Below, in pieces: positions 47,416 through 55,765 of a stretch of 55,812 nt of DNA. Made by a program: the position numbers and the translations under genes. The first letter of the stretch is position 1. Every line of letters starts with the position of its first letter. This stretch comes from Clostridia bacterium (GTDB lineage: Bacteria; Bacillota; Clostridia; Christensenellales; CAG-138). The notes beneath the pieces were generated by a model. It was not told the DNA's origin and ran no database searches. It was given only the letters and a program-made list of their open reading frames with translations. The stretch spans positions 1 through 55,812 of the forward strand of contig JAUNJX010000009.1 of the NCBI GenBank assembly GCA_030533005.1, given 5' to 3'.

Positions 47416-48813
47416 ATGGAGACCACGCACATCGAAAGCAAGCTGGACAAGCGCAACCGCATCTTTTTCGGCCTTGGCACCGTTGGCCGGGACATGTTTT
47501 ACAGCGTTGTGAGCATGTACCTTCTGGTGTTTTTGACCGAGGTATTGAACCTCCCCGACGCTACCATGTGGTGGATTACGGGGATACTGACGGTGCTGCG
47601 CGTATTCGATGCGCTCAACGACCCCATCATGGGGATACTCGTGGACAATACGGATTCCCGCTGGGGCAAGTTCAAGCCCGCCATGCTCATTGGCGCGCTT
47701 ACGGGCGCTGTGTTCATGGTGCTCATGTTCGTGGATTTCGGCATGGGCAAAACCGCCTACATCCTGTTTTTCGCCTTCTGCTACATCATGTGGGATATCT
47801 GCTACGGCGCAAACGACATCGCCTACTGGTCCATGCTCCCCACCCTCTCGCTTGACCAGAAGGAGCGCGAAAGAACGGGCGCGTTTGCCCGCATCTGTGC
47901 CAATGTCGGCATGTTCACGGTGGTGGTGGGCATACTTCCCGTCACCAACGCCATGGGGGACGCGATGGGCAGCCTCAAAAAAGCGTGGTTCGTGTTCGCG
48001 CTGGCGGTGGCCATCCTGATGATCGGCTTCCAGCTGTTCACGCTCGCGGGCGTGAAGGAGGATCGAAGCCGCTTCAAAAAGGAGGAAAAGACCACGCTTC
48101 GGGATATGTGGCACGCCATCATCCATAACGATCAGCTGCTTTTTACCACCATCGCCATGGCGCTTTTCATGATCGGCTACAGCATCACCACAAGCTTTGG
48201 CGTATACTTCTTCAAATACGCCTACGGCGATGAAAACATGTATTCCGTGTTCGCGGCCATCCTTGCCGTTTCGCAGCTTTCGGCGCTGACAGTATTCCCG
48301 TGGTTCTCCAAGCGCTTCAATCGCAGGCAGCTCTATCTTTTCTCCACGGTGCTGGTGCTTGTCGGCTATGCGGTCTTCTTCCTTTCCCCCATGAACATGA
48401 TACCGCTAAGCATCGCGGGCGTTTGCATCTTTATAGGCGAGGCGTTCATCCAGCTTCTCATGCTGATGTTCCTGGCCGATACCATCGAATACGGCCAATG
48501 GAAGCTTGGCAAGCGCAACGACAGCGTGACCTTCTCTTTGCAGCCCCTTATCAATAAGATCGGCGGGGCTATCGCAAGCGGCGTGGTATCCGCGACCGTC
48601 ATCATCTCCGGCATCAACAGCGCAACGAGCGCTGCGGACGTGACGGCAGGCGGGCTGCTCATCCTCAAGTGCGCCATGCTCATCGTGCCGCTGTTTTGCA
48701 TCGTATTCGGCTATTTCGTGTATCGCAGCAAATACAGGATCGACAGCGCGTTTTATGCGCAGATCCTAAACGACCTCGAAGCGCGGGGCGACATCAAAAA
48801 GACGGAGGTATAA
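47416..48813 (+). CDS. GPH-family sugar:cation symporter (MelB-like)
   Basis: 465 residues, about 12 helices. [27 protein letters not shown] carries the Asp pair and the motif that form the cation and sugar sites of MelB-type carriers, which often use Na+. [16 protein letters not shown] is another family mark. It is in an operon with alpha-galactosidase and glucosidases, so alpha-galactosides are the likely cargo. The cation cannot be decided from sequence alone. Confidence 0.92.
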   Translation: METTHIESKLDKRNRIFFGLGTVGRDMFYSVVSMYLLVFLTEVLNLPDATMWWITGILTVLRVFDALNDPIMGILVDNTDSRWGKFKPAMLIGALTGAVFMVLMFVDFGMGKTAYILFFAFCYIMWDICYGANDIAYWSMLPTLSLDQKERERTGAFARICANVGMFTVVVGILPVTNAMGDAMGSLKKAWFVFALAVAILMIGFQLFTLAGVKEDRSRFKKEEKTTLRDMWHAIIHNDQLLFTTIAMALFMIGYSITTSFGVYFFKYAYGDENMYSVFAAILAVSQLSALTVFPWFSKRFNRRQLYLFSTVLVLVGYAVFFLSPMNMIPLSIAGVCIFIGEAFIQLLMLMFLADTIEYGQWKLGKRNDSVTFSLQPLINKIGGAIASGVVSATVIISGINSATSAADVTAGGLLILKCAMLIVPLFCIVFGYFVYRSKYRIDSAFYAQILNDLEARGDIKKTEV

Positions 48814-48817
48814 ACGC

Positions 48818-49234
48818 ATGAAATCCTATCGCAAGGAGCTGTTCTTCAACCTGCCCACGCGGCGCGGGCTTGTCAACATCACTAACGACGTGCAGCAGGC
48901 CGTGACGGAAAGCGGCGTGAAGGAAGGACTCGTGCTCGTCAACGCCATGAACATCACCGCCAGCGTTTTCATCAACGACGACGAGAGCGGGCTGCATCAC
49001 GATTACGAGGTGTGGCTTGAAAAGCTCGCCCCCGAAAAGCCCTATAGCCAATACGCCCACAACGGCTATGAGGATAACGCCGACGCGCACCTCAAGCGCA
49101 CCGTCATGGGACGCGAGACCGTCGTCGCCATCACAAACGGCAGGCTGGACTTTGGCACATGGGAGCAAATCTTCTATTTTGAATTCGACGGCAAACGGCA
49201 GAAGCACGCCCTCATCAAGATCATAGGCGAATAA
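48818..49234 (+). CDS. YjbQ/UPF0047 family protein
   Basis: 138 residues. [37 protein letters not shown] and [35 protein letters not shown] are the family signature; His and Glu/Asp residues line the presumed metal site. Proteins of this family show weak thiamine-phosphate synthase activity in E. coli mutants; the physiological role is not settled. It follows the symporter by four bases and may simply share the transcript. Confidence 0.9.
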   Translation: MKSYRKELFFNLPTRRGLVNITNDVQQAVTESGVKEGLVLVNAMNITASVFINDDESGLHHDYEVWLEKLAPEKPYSQYAHNGYEDNADAHLKRTVMGRETVVAITNGRLDFGTWEQIFYFEFDGKRQKHALIKIIGE

Positions 49235-49274
49235 AATATATATGCCTTTCCTTCGGCTTTTTTGCATTTTTCTC

Positions 49275-49303
49275 TTGCATTCCCTGTACCGATTCGCTAT
49301 AAT
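49275..49303 (+). promoter_or_regulatory. Promoter of tRNA-Thr
   Basis: TTGCAT (49275-49280), 17 bases, TATAAT (49298-49303). It ends 38 bases before the tRNA. Confidence 0.7.
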
Positions 49304-49341
49304 ATCACCGTTCGGCTGTCAAAAGCGCCGGACGGTGACAG

Positions 49342-49417
49342 GCTGATATAGCTCAGTTGGTAGAGCGCGTCATTGGTAATGACGAGGTCCCCGGTCCGAA
49401 TCCGGGTATCAGCTCCA
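49342..49417 (+). tRNA. tRNA-Thr (anticodon GGT)
   Basis: A full cloverleaf: acceptor GCTGATA/TATCAGC, D-arm GCTCAGTTGGTAGAGC, anticodon stem CGTCA/TGACG around loop TTGGTAA, and T-arm CCCGG/CCGGG (loop TCCGAAT). Discriminator T and encoded CCA end it at 49417. The loop places GGT at positions 34-36, reading ACC and ACU. An integrase gene lies just downstream, so the 3' end is the probable attachment site. Confidence 0.97.
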
Positions 49418-49438
49418 AGGAGAATCCCCTTATGGGGT

Positions 49439-49473
49439 GGCGGTTTCCGGGTCAGCTCCGGGGCCGCCTTTTT
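49439..49473 (+). terminator. Terminator after tRNA-Thr
   Basis: GGCGG (49439-49443) pairs with CCGCC (49464-49468), with an inner CCGG/CCGG pair, followed by TTTTT. If the tRNA 3' end is the attachment core, this terminator was brought by the element. Confidence 0.8.
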
Positions 49474-49508
49474 CCTATTTTACACCATTTCGCGCGAATT
49501 TGCTAGTC

Positions 49509-50945
49509 TTATTCTTGCCTTACCATCTGTTTGATCTTTTCGACCAATTCCGGGTCGCTTTTCATCCGCTCAATGATGTATTCTTCATCGTTACTTGCCA
49601 TGGCATAGGATCCACCATAGCAAGCTGCTTCCTGCCTCCGCGCAAGCATTATTTTCTCTTGCGCCAATGCCTCGTTGTAGTTGTTCATCAGTATTTTGGG
49701 CGTATGGCCTCCTATTGCCGCCACAAGCTGATAATCGTTATTCGAAAGCCGCAGCTTGCACATTTGCCCAGTTTTCCGCAACGCATAGAAATCTATCTGA
49801 TCGTCCTTTGCTATGCCCTGCCTCTTTTGTTCGTCCTTGAATAATTCATTAAAATGTTTAGGGTCTATCGGCGTCCCATCTTCATAGCAAATGAGCAAGC
49901 CATAATCGTTATACGCAGAAGCCCAATATTCTTTCCTCCCTTCGATCTCGGCAAGACGCCGCTCTACTTCCTGCTGCAACTGTGCCGTAATGATAATGGT
50001 GCGATTGCTTCGTTCCGTCTTGGGTTCCTTCATGATAAGCGTTGTTTTGGTTGTCCTATTTTGCTTCTCATATCGCTGTATGATCTTTTCCTTATTCGTT
50101 TTATCTAACGCATCATCCTCAACCCGCTGTATTGTGTGTTTAATGGCGATTTCCCCTTTTTCGAGGTTTATATCCTGCACAGTGATTCCGGCTGCCTCTC
50201 CGGGGCGTAAAGAGCCGATATACGTCAAATGTACGATAAGATGCAGCAATGGGTTGGCACAGCGATTGAGAAAATCTGTAATTTGCTCTTGTTCCCACGC
50301 CTTCCTGCTTTTTGTTTTTACCTTTGCTTTTTCCGCCACTGGCATTTGATGAATAATGCCGTATTTGTGCGCGTCTTTCAAAAGAAGCATAAATACATTT
50401 ATAGTACGGCTGATCGTTGCAGTCCCAAGCATGGGTATGTCTTTGCTTTCCTTGTTGTACGCCATACTCCCGGTACAGGGCGTGCGATGGAGCTGCGTTA
50501 TCAGCAGATCAATATCCAGCGACGTGATAGTGCTCAAAAGCCTGTCTCCCAAAATAGGAAGTATGTGCAGATTGAATGCGCGATGATAACTTGCAATCGT
50601 TTCCGGGGCTAACCCCTTCCGCGTTGCATAGTTATCTAGCCATGGTTTGCTATATAGGCGCAACGTGGTATCGTTCCGCATGATTTCGCTTTCCTTGGTT
50701 GGATCAACTTGAAGTCTGCGGCGGCGGCGCGCCATCTTTTCCTCCGCGTACGCCATAGCTGCCGCCGTTATTTCCCGGTATAACCCCTTTTCCTGCAAAT
50801 CATCAAGTAATGCCTTACGCGCAATGGCTTCATCGATGGATTTATAGCTTTCATATTTTATTTTGTGCACACCCTCTAGCGTCCAGTAATGATAGACAAT
50901 AGCGTGTGTTTTTCCGCCATTGCGGTTCTGCACCAATGAAGCCAT
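49509..50945 (-). CDS. int: Tyrosine site-specific integrase
   Basis: 478 residues from the ATG at 50945, eight bases after GGAGG (50951 is too close). A SAM-like core-binding domain is at about 95-200. Catalytic residues: Arg in GSLRPGEA, Arg in DFYALRKTG, His in GGHTPK, and the Tyr in MNNYNEAL. In the usual HxLR box the His is a Tyr here (YALR), an uncommon variant. The N-terminal ~95 residues resemble AP2-like arm-binding domains. It is the leftmost gene of the element, facing the tRNA. Confidence 0.93.
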   Translation of the reverse strand: MASLVQNRNGGKTHAIVYHYWTLEGVHKIKYESYKSIDEAIARKALLDDLQEKGLYREITAAAMAYAEEKMARRRRRLQVDPTKESEIMRNDTTLRLYSKPWLDNYATRKGLAPETIASYHRAFNLHILPILGDRLLSTITSLDIDLLITQLHRTPCTGSMAYNKESKDIPMLGTATISRTINVFMLLLKDAHKYGIIHQMPVAEKAKVKTKSRKAWEQEQITDFLNRCANPLLHLIVHLTYIGSLRPGEAAGITVQDINLEKGEIAIKHTIQRVEDDALDKTNKEKIIQRYEKQNRTTKTTLIMKEPKTERSNRTIIITAQLQQEVERRLAEIEGRKEYWASAYNDYGLLICYEDGTPIDPKHFNELFKDEQKRQGIAKDDQIDFYALRKTGQMCKLRLSNNDYQLVAAIGGHTPKILMNNYNEALAQEKIMLARRQEAACYGGSYAMASNDEEYIIERMKSDPELVEKIKQMVRQE

Positions 50946-51026
50946 CCGCATAACCTCCCTTCTCGTTTTTTCCGTTCTTCCTTAGAAAAAACCTTAGCCC
51001 TCGCCCCAAACAGGACGGAAGCATTG

Positions 51027-51236
51027 CTACTTTATCGCTTCATACCGTTCCACATTCGTTCCATTGAACCAATTATCAAAGGATTCCTTATGAATCCTTA
51101 TCGCCGCCTTGCCGATGCGCATAACACGAAAATCCGTAGCATGAGCTGCACAAAAGTCGTATGCGCCGCGCATAGACAGGCCCATGATCTGCGCTATGTC
51201 TGCAACCATGTAAGTTTTCTTTTCGATCTTTTCCAT
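51027..51236 (-). CDS. xis: Excisionase-like helix-turn-helix protein
   Basis: 69 residues from the ATG at 51236, behind GAGGAGG. TYMVADIAQIMGLSMRGAYDFCAAHATDFRVMRIGKAAIRIHKESFDNWF fits the MerR-like excisionase (HTH_17) fold. It lies directly upstream of the integrase gene in transcription order, the usual place for a recombination directionality factor. A longer frame from 51338 has no ribosome binding site. Confidence 0.82.
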   Translation of the reverse strand: MEKIEKKTYMVADIAQIMGLSMRGAYDFCAAHATDFRVMRIGKAAIRIHKESFDNWFNGTNVERYEAIK

Positions 51237-51300
51237 GTTTTTTTCCTCCTCTTTCAATATCATGTACTTTAATAATAACCATGTAAAGGATGCGCCTCTT

Positions 51301-52806
51301 TTATTTCCACCATCTCCAATAGAAATTCTTTCGAACACGCTTGTATCCCGTTTGGTGTAGGATTACAACGGTGTCGCCCAATCGCCCTAACCTCTCCGGC
51401 GCAATGCGCCATTCCTCGGTAACGCGCCCAGTGTAGCGATCCCGCCGTTGGCGCGTGCCAATATACTTGCACCAATACTCGGCCTCCCTGATTTCGTCTA
51501 CATTTAATAGCAACTTGTATCTAAAGTTAGCAAGCATTGATACCAAAGCATTTTCGCCATATACGTGCGCCAACTGCGCCTTGGATTGCGCTAAAACGAT
51601 CACACGCACGCGGTTTTTGCGAAGCCCCGCAAGCGCTGCATCGATACCATGTATAGCGCCTATCACGCCAAATTCGTCCAGCGCGAGCAACACATTATGA
51701 GCGGCGAACGGCCTCGTTGCAAGATAATCGAGGACTTGCCCTGTGATTACGCGCATCACAGGCGCATATACGGTGATCTTAGCTTTGGGTATACCCAAAA
51801 ACACATTAACCTTCTCCAGCTCCTGCGGCGTCACGGCATACTGGCCGGGTGACGGTCTGTGTATCATCGATGCCACGCGGGGGGATGCAAAAATTCGTAT
51901 CGCATTGTCCATGTCGCTCTTAATCGACCCCAGTGTCTTTTCGTTTATATCCGCGTAGGCCAAAAGATATTTGTCTGCTTCTGCATTATCAAACTTGTCG
52001 ACTTCGTTCAGCAAATCCACCGCGCTCTGTTTTATCACATGGGCTGCGATATCACACATATCATACCCCGCATCATAAAAGGCAGTAAGAACACCCGTAA
52101 GCATGTTTCGCGATTCTTGCTGATAATAAATACTAACATCCGACGCCGCTGTTTCGGGTATGATCTGAAAGGCAAGGGTTTGTATGGCTTCGTACTTATT
52201 TAATGCTCCCCGCTGCGCTGCTTCGTCGATTGGTGCAAATATGTTATACGGATAGCGCTTCATTTTGGGGCAGTGCTCCATCGCTTCGGGGGCGACCAGC
52301 CTCTTGTTCTTACACGCACCATGTGCAGCGATGTCGCCGCTAATGTCTAGTGCAAAGAGCGTCCCTCCTTTAAAATGTCGAATGGTATCAATAAGCGTTG
52401 AAGTCTTGCCCGCGCCTGTGCCAGAAATAACACATACATGCCCCTCTTGGGATGCGCCAGAACAAAGCACCAAAGACCACGGAAACCGTATAGGCAAGAG
52501 TCGGCCAAATATAATGCCATTCGCAAAACAGTATGGCACCCATTTCAAGGTACAATTGAACATGTCGCCCAATTCATCCCGTTTAAATGCCAACACAATC
52601 ATAAAGGCAACGATCAAAAAGCCCACAGCTGCAATTATTGCATTGTTTATCGCACGATCAAAATTTGATTTTTGCGTGCTGATCGGTTCCCCCTCGCCCT
52701 GCAAACCATACACAGGCGTTAAATCGCCATCAATATAAGGTTCAGGCGTGCATCCTATGCTGCATATCATTATGACTGCAACCATTATCCATAAATATTT
52801 TTTCAT
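51301..52806 (-). CDS. VirD4/TraG-like type IV coupling protein
   Basis: 501 residues from the ATG at 52806 (GGAGA upstream); a frame from 52902 overlaps the relaxase. Two N-terminal hydrophobic segments (about 5-18 and 52-74) anchor it in the membrane. Walker A is GTGAGKTS (129-136), and Walker B is VLLALDEFGVIG near residue 375. LAQSKAQLAHVYGENA matches the sensor region. It links the relaxase-DNA complex to a mating pore. It is four bases after the mob gene. Confidence 0.9.
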   Translation of the reverse strand: MKKYLWIMVAVIMICSIGCTPEPYIDGDLTPVYGLQGEGEPISTQKSNFDRAINNAIIAAVGFLIVAFMIVLAFKRDELGDMFNCTLKWVPYCFANGIIFGRLLPIRFPWSLVLCSGASQEGHVCVISGTGAGKTSTLIDTIRHFKGGTLFALDISGDIAAHGACKNKRLVAPEAMEHCPKMKRYPYNIFAPIDEAAQRGALNKYEAIQTLAFQIIPETAASDVSIYYQQESRNMLTGVLTAFYDAGYDMCDIAAHVIKQSAVDLLNEVDKFDNAEADKYLLAYADINEKTLGSIKSDMDNAIRIFASPRVASMIHRPSPGQYAVTPQELEKVNVFLGIPKAKITVYAPVMRVITGQVLDYLATRPFAAHNVLLALDEFGVIGAIHGIDAALAGLRKNRVRVIVLAQSKAQLAHVYGENALVSMLANFRYKLLLNVDEIREAEYWCKYIGTRQRRDRYTGRVTEEWRIAPERLGRLGDTVVILHQTGYKRVRKNFYWRWWK

Positions 52807-52810
52807 GGCG

Positions 52811-53539
52811 TTATCTCCTTCCATATCTGTTGCCGCGTTCGCGCTCCTGCGTGTTACCGTATCGGTTGCCACGCTCCGGCGCACGCTCTCTTGAATGCTC
52901 AATCTGTCTTGTCAACTCAATATTACGATCCAAAAGATCACGCTCTCTCACGCCTTGCTTCAACTCCTCAACGCTATAGTTCCTGCCCCCCTGCCCGGCA
53001 GCAACCGCGCCCGTCTTGACGCGTGCCTTGATCCCATGGCCGTCGAGGTGCTTTTGGAAATCGTCGTGGAAAACGCGAAGTTCCCGTTTATTAAGCACTG
53101 CATTCGCGCACAGCTTTTCGCCGCCGTGTTTCTTGTCTGATATCGTGGGCATGAACATATAGTGCATGTGCCCTTGCGCCCGGTTTTTTTCGTCATGATG
53201 GACAACTGCACAAATACAATTCTTTTCGCCATAGCGATTGTTAAGAAAATCCGCCGACGCCATAAAGAACGCCTTTTGCTGCTCCGGCGTCAGCTCTACG
53301 GGCGCAGTGATCGTCCACTCGGCTGCATGCACAACATCTTTGCGATTATATACATGCAGCTCGCGCAGCCTGTCCTTGTAATGTGCCCAAGGATCAGGGC
53401 GATCCACCACGGCGTAGTTCGCCTCGCTGCGCGTCAAATCTATATCCGGGTTGGTATACTGCCCCGAGGACAAGCTGCGCATATCATGCGCTATGTGCCC
53501 ATATACCGCGCCGCGCGTATACTTCGTTACGCTTGCCAT
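52811..53539 (-). CDS. mob: MobV-family relaxase (Pre/Mob type), short
   Basis: 242 residues; many MobV proteins are 300-500. Motif I region AHDMRSLSSGQYTNPDIDLTRSEANY and the metal-binding motif HHDEKNRAQGHMHYMFMPT (the HxDE...HxH pattern) support the Pre/Mob assignment. FNDDFQ-type helices follow. The C terminus is Arg/Glu/Asn-rich with repeated GNRYG. It would nick at oriT, probably in the hairpin cluster just upstream. RBS AAAGGAGG precedes the ATG. Confidence 0.87.
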   Translation of the reverse strand: MASVTKYTRGAVYGHIAHDMRSLSSGQYTNPDIDLTRSEANYAVVDRPDPWAHYKDRLRELHVYNRKDVVHAAEWTITAPVELTPEQQKAFFMASADFLNNRYGEKNCICAVVHHDEKNRAQGHMHYMFMPTISDKKHGGEKLCANAVLNKRELRVFHDDFQKHLDGHGIKARVKTGAVAAGQGGRNYSVEELKQGVRERDLLDRNIELTRQIEHSRERAPERGNRYGNTQERERGNRYGRR

Positions 53540-53852
53540 ACTTCCTCCTTTCTAACGGCGCTGCGGCGTCCATGCGCTGCGGCGCAGATCGCGCCCGGCG
53601 CGTACGCTGCGGCGGGCTGATGGCATCCCGTTTATATGGGTACACCGTACCCATATAAATCTGTTCTGCCATACGAGATATGGCAGATTGAGAATCTGCC
53701 ACCGCTCGCCCCGGCGAGCTTATCTCGCTCATGGGGCTGTGGCCCCCTAAGAACCCCCACGCCCGCCCCCCCATCTTCCGCGTTAATGATGGGGTAAGGT
53801 GGCGGCGGGCTATAGGCTAGGGGCTGCGGCCCCTCGGTGTGCTAGGGCTTTG
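53540..53852. other. Non-coding hairpin-rich region of the element (candidate oriT)
   Basis: No gene seen. Perfect inverted repeats: 53631-53643/53647-53659 (TTTATATGGGTAC arms, 3-base loop), 53665-53673/53679-53687 (TCTGCCATA arms), 53682-53689/53693-53700 (GGCAGATT arms), 53704-53710/53713-53719 (GCTCGCC arms) and 53769-53775/53788-53794 (CCCCATC arms). The second and third share the GGCAGA segment and cannot form together. The region lies directly upstream of the relaxase, where MobV origins of transfer normally lie. Confidence 0.65.
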
Positions 53853-54209
53853 CTACGCGTCGCCCTGGCACACCTTCACCCCCGGGGGCTCTGCGTCCGG
53901 CTGCGGTGTGATCAGCGCTATACTGCGGATCATATAGTATAAAAAATCCTTGTCATCGTCCGCGTTTCGAATGCGGCATGTGCAGCTGTCGGCATCTGCG
54001 CACACAATATCTCGCCGATGATCGAATACATACGCTTCACCGTCTCCGGCAGCGCTTACGCGTTGTAACACATAAATCGCATGGGCGCAGATATCACACG
54101 CAACACCTTCCGCAGTTGACCCTACTTCGTATGGGCCATATACATGCGCCAGCTCTTGCTGATTATCATCATCATGCAAATATCCCAAAAAATACACATT
54201 ATTCCCCAT
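53853..54209 (-). CDS. Hypothetical protein of the element
   Basis: 118 residues; AAAGGAG precedes the ATG. Not recognised. Start MGNNVYFLGYLHDDDNQQELAHVYGPYEVGS, Cys-containing middle (CDICAHAIYVLQR and CADADSCTCRIR), acidic overall, no signal peptide or membrane helix. Six Cys in pairs could bind a metal. It is between the surface-type gene and the relaxase, in the same direction. Confidence 0.6.
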   Translation of the reverse strand: MGNNVYFLGYLHDDDNQQELAHVYGPYEVGSTAEGVACDICAHAIYVLQRVSAAGDGEAYVFDHRRDIVCADADSCTCRIRNADDDKDFLYYMIRSIALITPQPDAEPPGVKVCQGDA

Positions 54210-54231
54210 TTTTCGAAACTCCTTTCAAAGC

Positions 54232-54283
54232 TGCGCCGTTTTTGGCGCAACATCCCGTTGCCGGGCGGCGTAGCGCGCCGCCC
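54232..54283 (-). repeat. Two perfect hairpins between element genes
   Basis: GGGCGGCG/CGCCGCCC (54263-54283, loop of five) lies just after the stop of the CARDB-like gene, without a T run. TGCGCC/GGCGCA (54232-54249, loop of six) lies just before the ribosome binding site of the next gene. They may end or stabilise transcripts. Confidence 0.55.
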
Positions 54284-54301
54284 GCAGTTCTTCGAACTTT
54301 T

Positions 54302-55519
54302 TCAGTTTTTGGTGTAATCGTCCGTATACATGTTATCGTCGATGGCGATGGTATACGCCTTGGCCGCTGTGATCTCGCCGCCCGGCGTGATCGCGCCCTT
54401 GGCCGCGACGAGGAAGGTGTATTCGCTGCCGTCCGGCCACCATACGGGAACATACCATTTTTTTGCCCCCGTGCCGCTGCTGCTGTTCTCGGGGAACTCC
54501 CACACGGTTTCCCGCGCGTAAGCGCTGCCGCCGTCCGTGCGCTCCAGCTCCACGGCTACGCCCTGCTCGTCGTATCGATACTCGGGGACGTAGACTACGA
54601 CCTTCTTGGGCGCTTCGACCTTTTCAGCAATGGGATAGTCCGTGGTGATCTTGACCTTTGCGCGTATTTTGAACCCATAGCCGGATTTCAGCGCCGTAGT
54701 CGGCACTTCACGTCCGCTTACATCATCATAGACCGCAAAGTCCAGATCGATCTTAGCATTATACAGCTTATCCATGTCCGTGCCCGGAATATCCGTGCCG
54801 CCCGTCTGCCCGTTGATGGTAGGCGTGCTGTCGATCCACTCGGCAATCGTACGGTTGTTTCCGATGGTGGTGGGGTCGCCGTTCGGCGGCGTGTAGCTGC
54901 TGTTCGGATCGGCGCCCGTAGAAGGTGCGATAGGATATATTTTGATGCGCGGCAATCCGCGCACGAAATTTTGGGGATTCGCGGGCTGCGGCGCGGGGTT
55001 GGCCGGGTTGATGATATCCGGCAGCTTGTTGATCGTCATGGTTCCCGTCCATGTGTTGTCCGCATAGCTGTATTCCTGCGGCGAGTATGCGCCATTGTTG
55101 GATATGGACGTATCGCACGTTCTACAGGTGTTACATGTGATGCTGCGCGGCGCTTCACTCGCGGGATGGTTGGGGTTCACGACCACCTTGACGGCGGGCG
55201 TGCCCGTAGTGCGCGGCGTGAAATAGCCGAAGGATAATGCGTGGTTGCCGTTTGCGGGCACGTCGATGTTGTTCATCGTCAGGGTTTCCGCACCCACGGT
55301 GACGGTGACGCTGGTTTTGTGCCGCAGCAGACCGTGGTTGACGATGTTTACACCGATCAAAATGCGCTGATCCTTATAGACCACCAAAGGCACAACATCC
55401 TCAATGGCAAAATCGGGCGCAGGTATGGTTGCGGTATAGTCCTCGCACGGCGGCGTGGGCGGATAGACCGGATCGCCACCGGACGGGCCGGGACAGGGGC
55501 CGGCAATGAGGTCAAGCAA
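54302..55519 (-). CDS. Hypothetical extracellular-type protein with a CARDB/Ig-like domain; 5' end unresolved
   Basis: 405 residues if the TTG at 55519 is the start. Residues ~30-120 (PDFAIEDVVPLVVYKDQRILIGVNIVNHG...FGYFTPRTTGTPAVKVVVNPNHP) resemble a CARDB-type Ig-like repeat. A C-x2-C-x2-C group (CNTCRTC) follows, then further beta-rich segments and Pro/Gly linkers. No signal peptide is seen, and reading-frame composition continues upstream, so the gene probably begins earlier or is broken. Similar beta-rich proteins are coded by conjugative elements of Clostridia, with unknown roles. Confidence 0.6.
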   Translation of the reverse strand: MLDLIAGPCPGPSGGDPVYPPTPPCEDYTATIPAPDFAIEDVVPLVVYKDQRILIGVNIVNHGLLRHKTSVTVTVGAETLTMNNIDVPANGNHALSFGYFTPRTTGTPAVKVVVNPNHPASEAPRSITCNTCRTCDTSISNNGAYSPQEYSYADNTWTGTMTINKLPDIINPANPAPQPANPQNFVRGLPRIKIYPIAPSTGADPNSSYTPPNGDPTTIGNNRTIAEWIDSTPTINGQTGGTDIPGTDMDKLYNAKIDLDFAVYDDVSGREVPTTALKSGYGFKIRAKVKITTDYPIAEKVEAPKKVVVYVPEYRYDEQGVAVELERTDGGSAYARETVWEFPENSSSGTGAKKWYVPVWWPDGSEYTFLVAAKGAITPGGEITAAKAYTIAIDDNMYTDDYTKN

Positions 55520-55765
55520 ATCGCCCCAAGACGAAGCGGGCGAGGACGGCGATGTAGGCTCGCTTCTGCGGCTGCGCGGAGGGGTATATGGTACCGTCGT
55601 AACATACGATTGTCCGCCACTTATATATTCGGACGACTTCCAAGACCTGCCATTTGAATCCGTGTATATAGTGCTCGATGTCGTCGTGGCTGTACCTGTA
55701 CGGCCACCTGTAGATAGCCGCGTACCGCCACCTTTTGATGTATCTATACCGCCGCCGTGGTACCG
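55520..55765 (-). pseudogene. In-frame upstream extension of the CARDB-like gene lacking a start codon, bounded by TGA
   Basis: 82 sense codons in the same frame read as Gly/Ser/Thr-rich protein (for example TGTATTTSSTIYTDSNGRSW and YISGGQSYVTTVPYTPP) but contain no ATG, GTG or TTG. A TGA at 55766-55768 closes the frame. Another frame (55512-55769) is also open and has GC-rich third positions, so which frame is real is uncertain. Confidence 0.35.

Noticed and set aside
51301..51338. Longer excisionase frame from 51338
   Set aside because: It overlaps the end of the coupling-protein gene. The start at 51236 has GAGGAGG and gives a standard 69-residue protein.
53540..53852. CRISPR array in the hairpin-rich region
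   Set aside because: The repeats are inverted, of different sequence and irregular in spacing. No direct repeat with unique spacers was seen here or elsewhere in the window.
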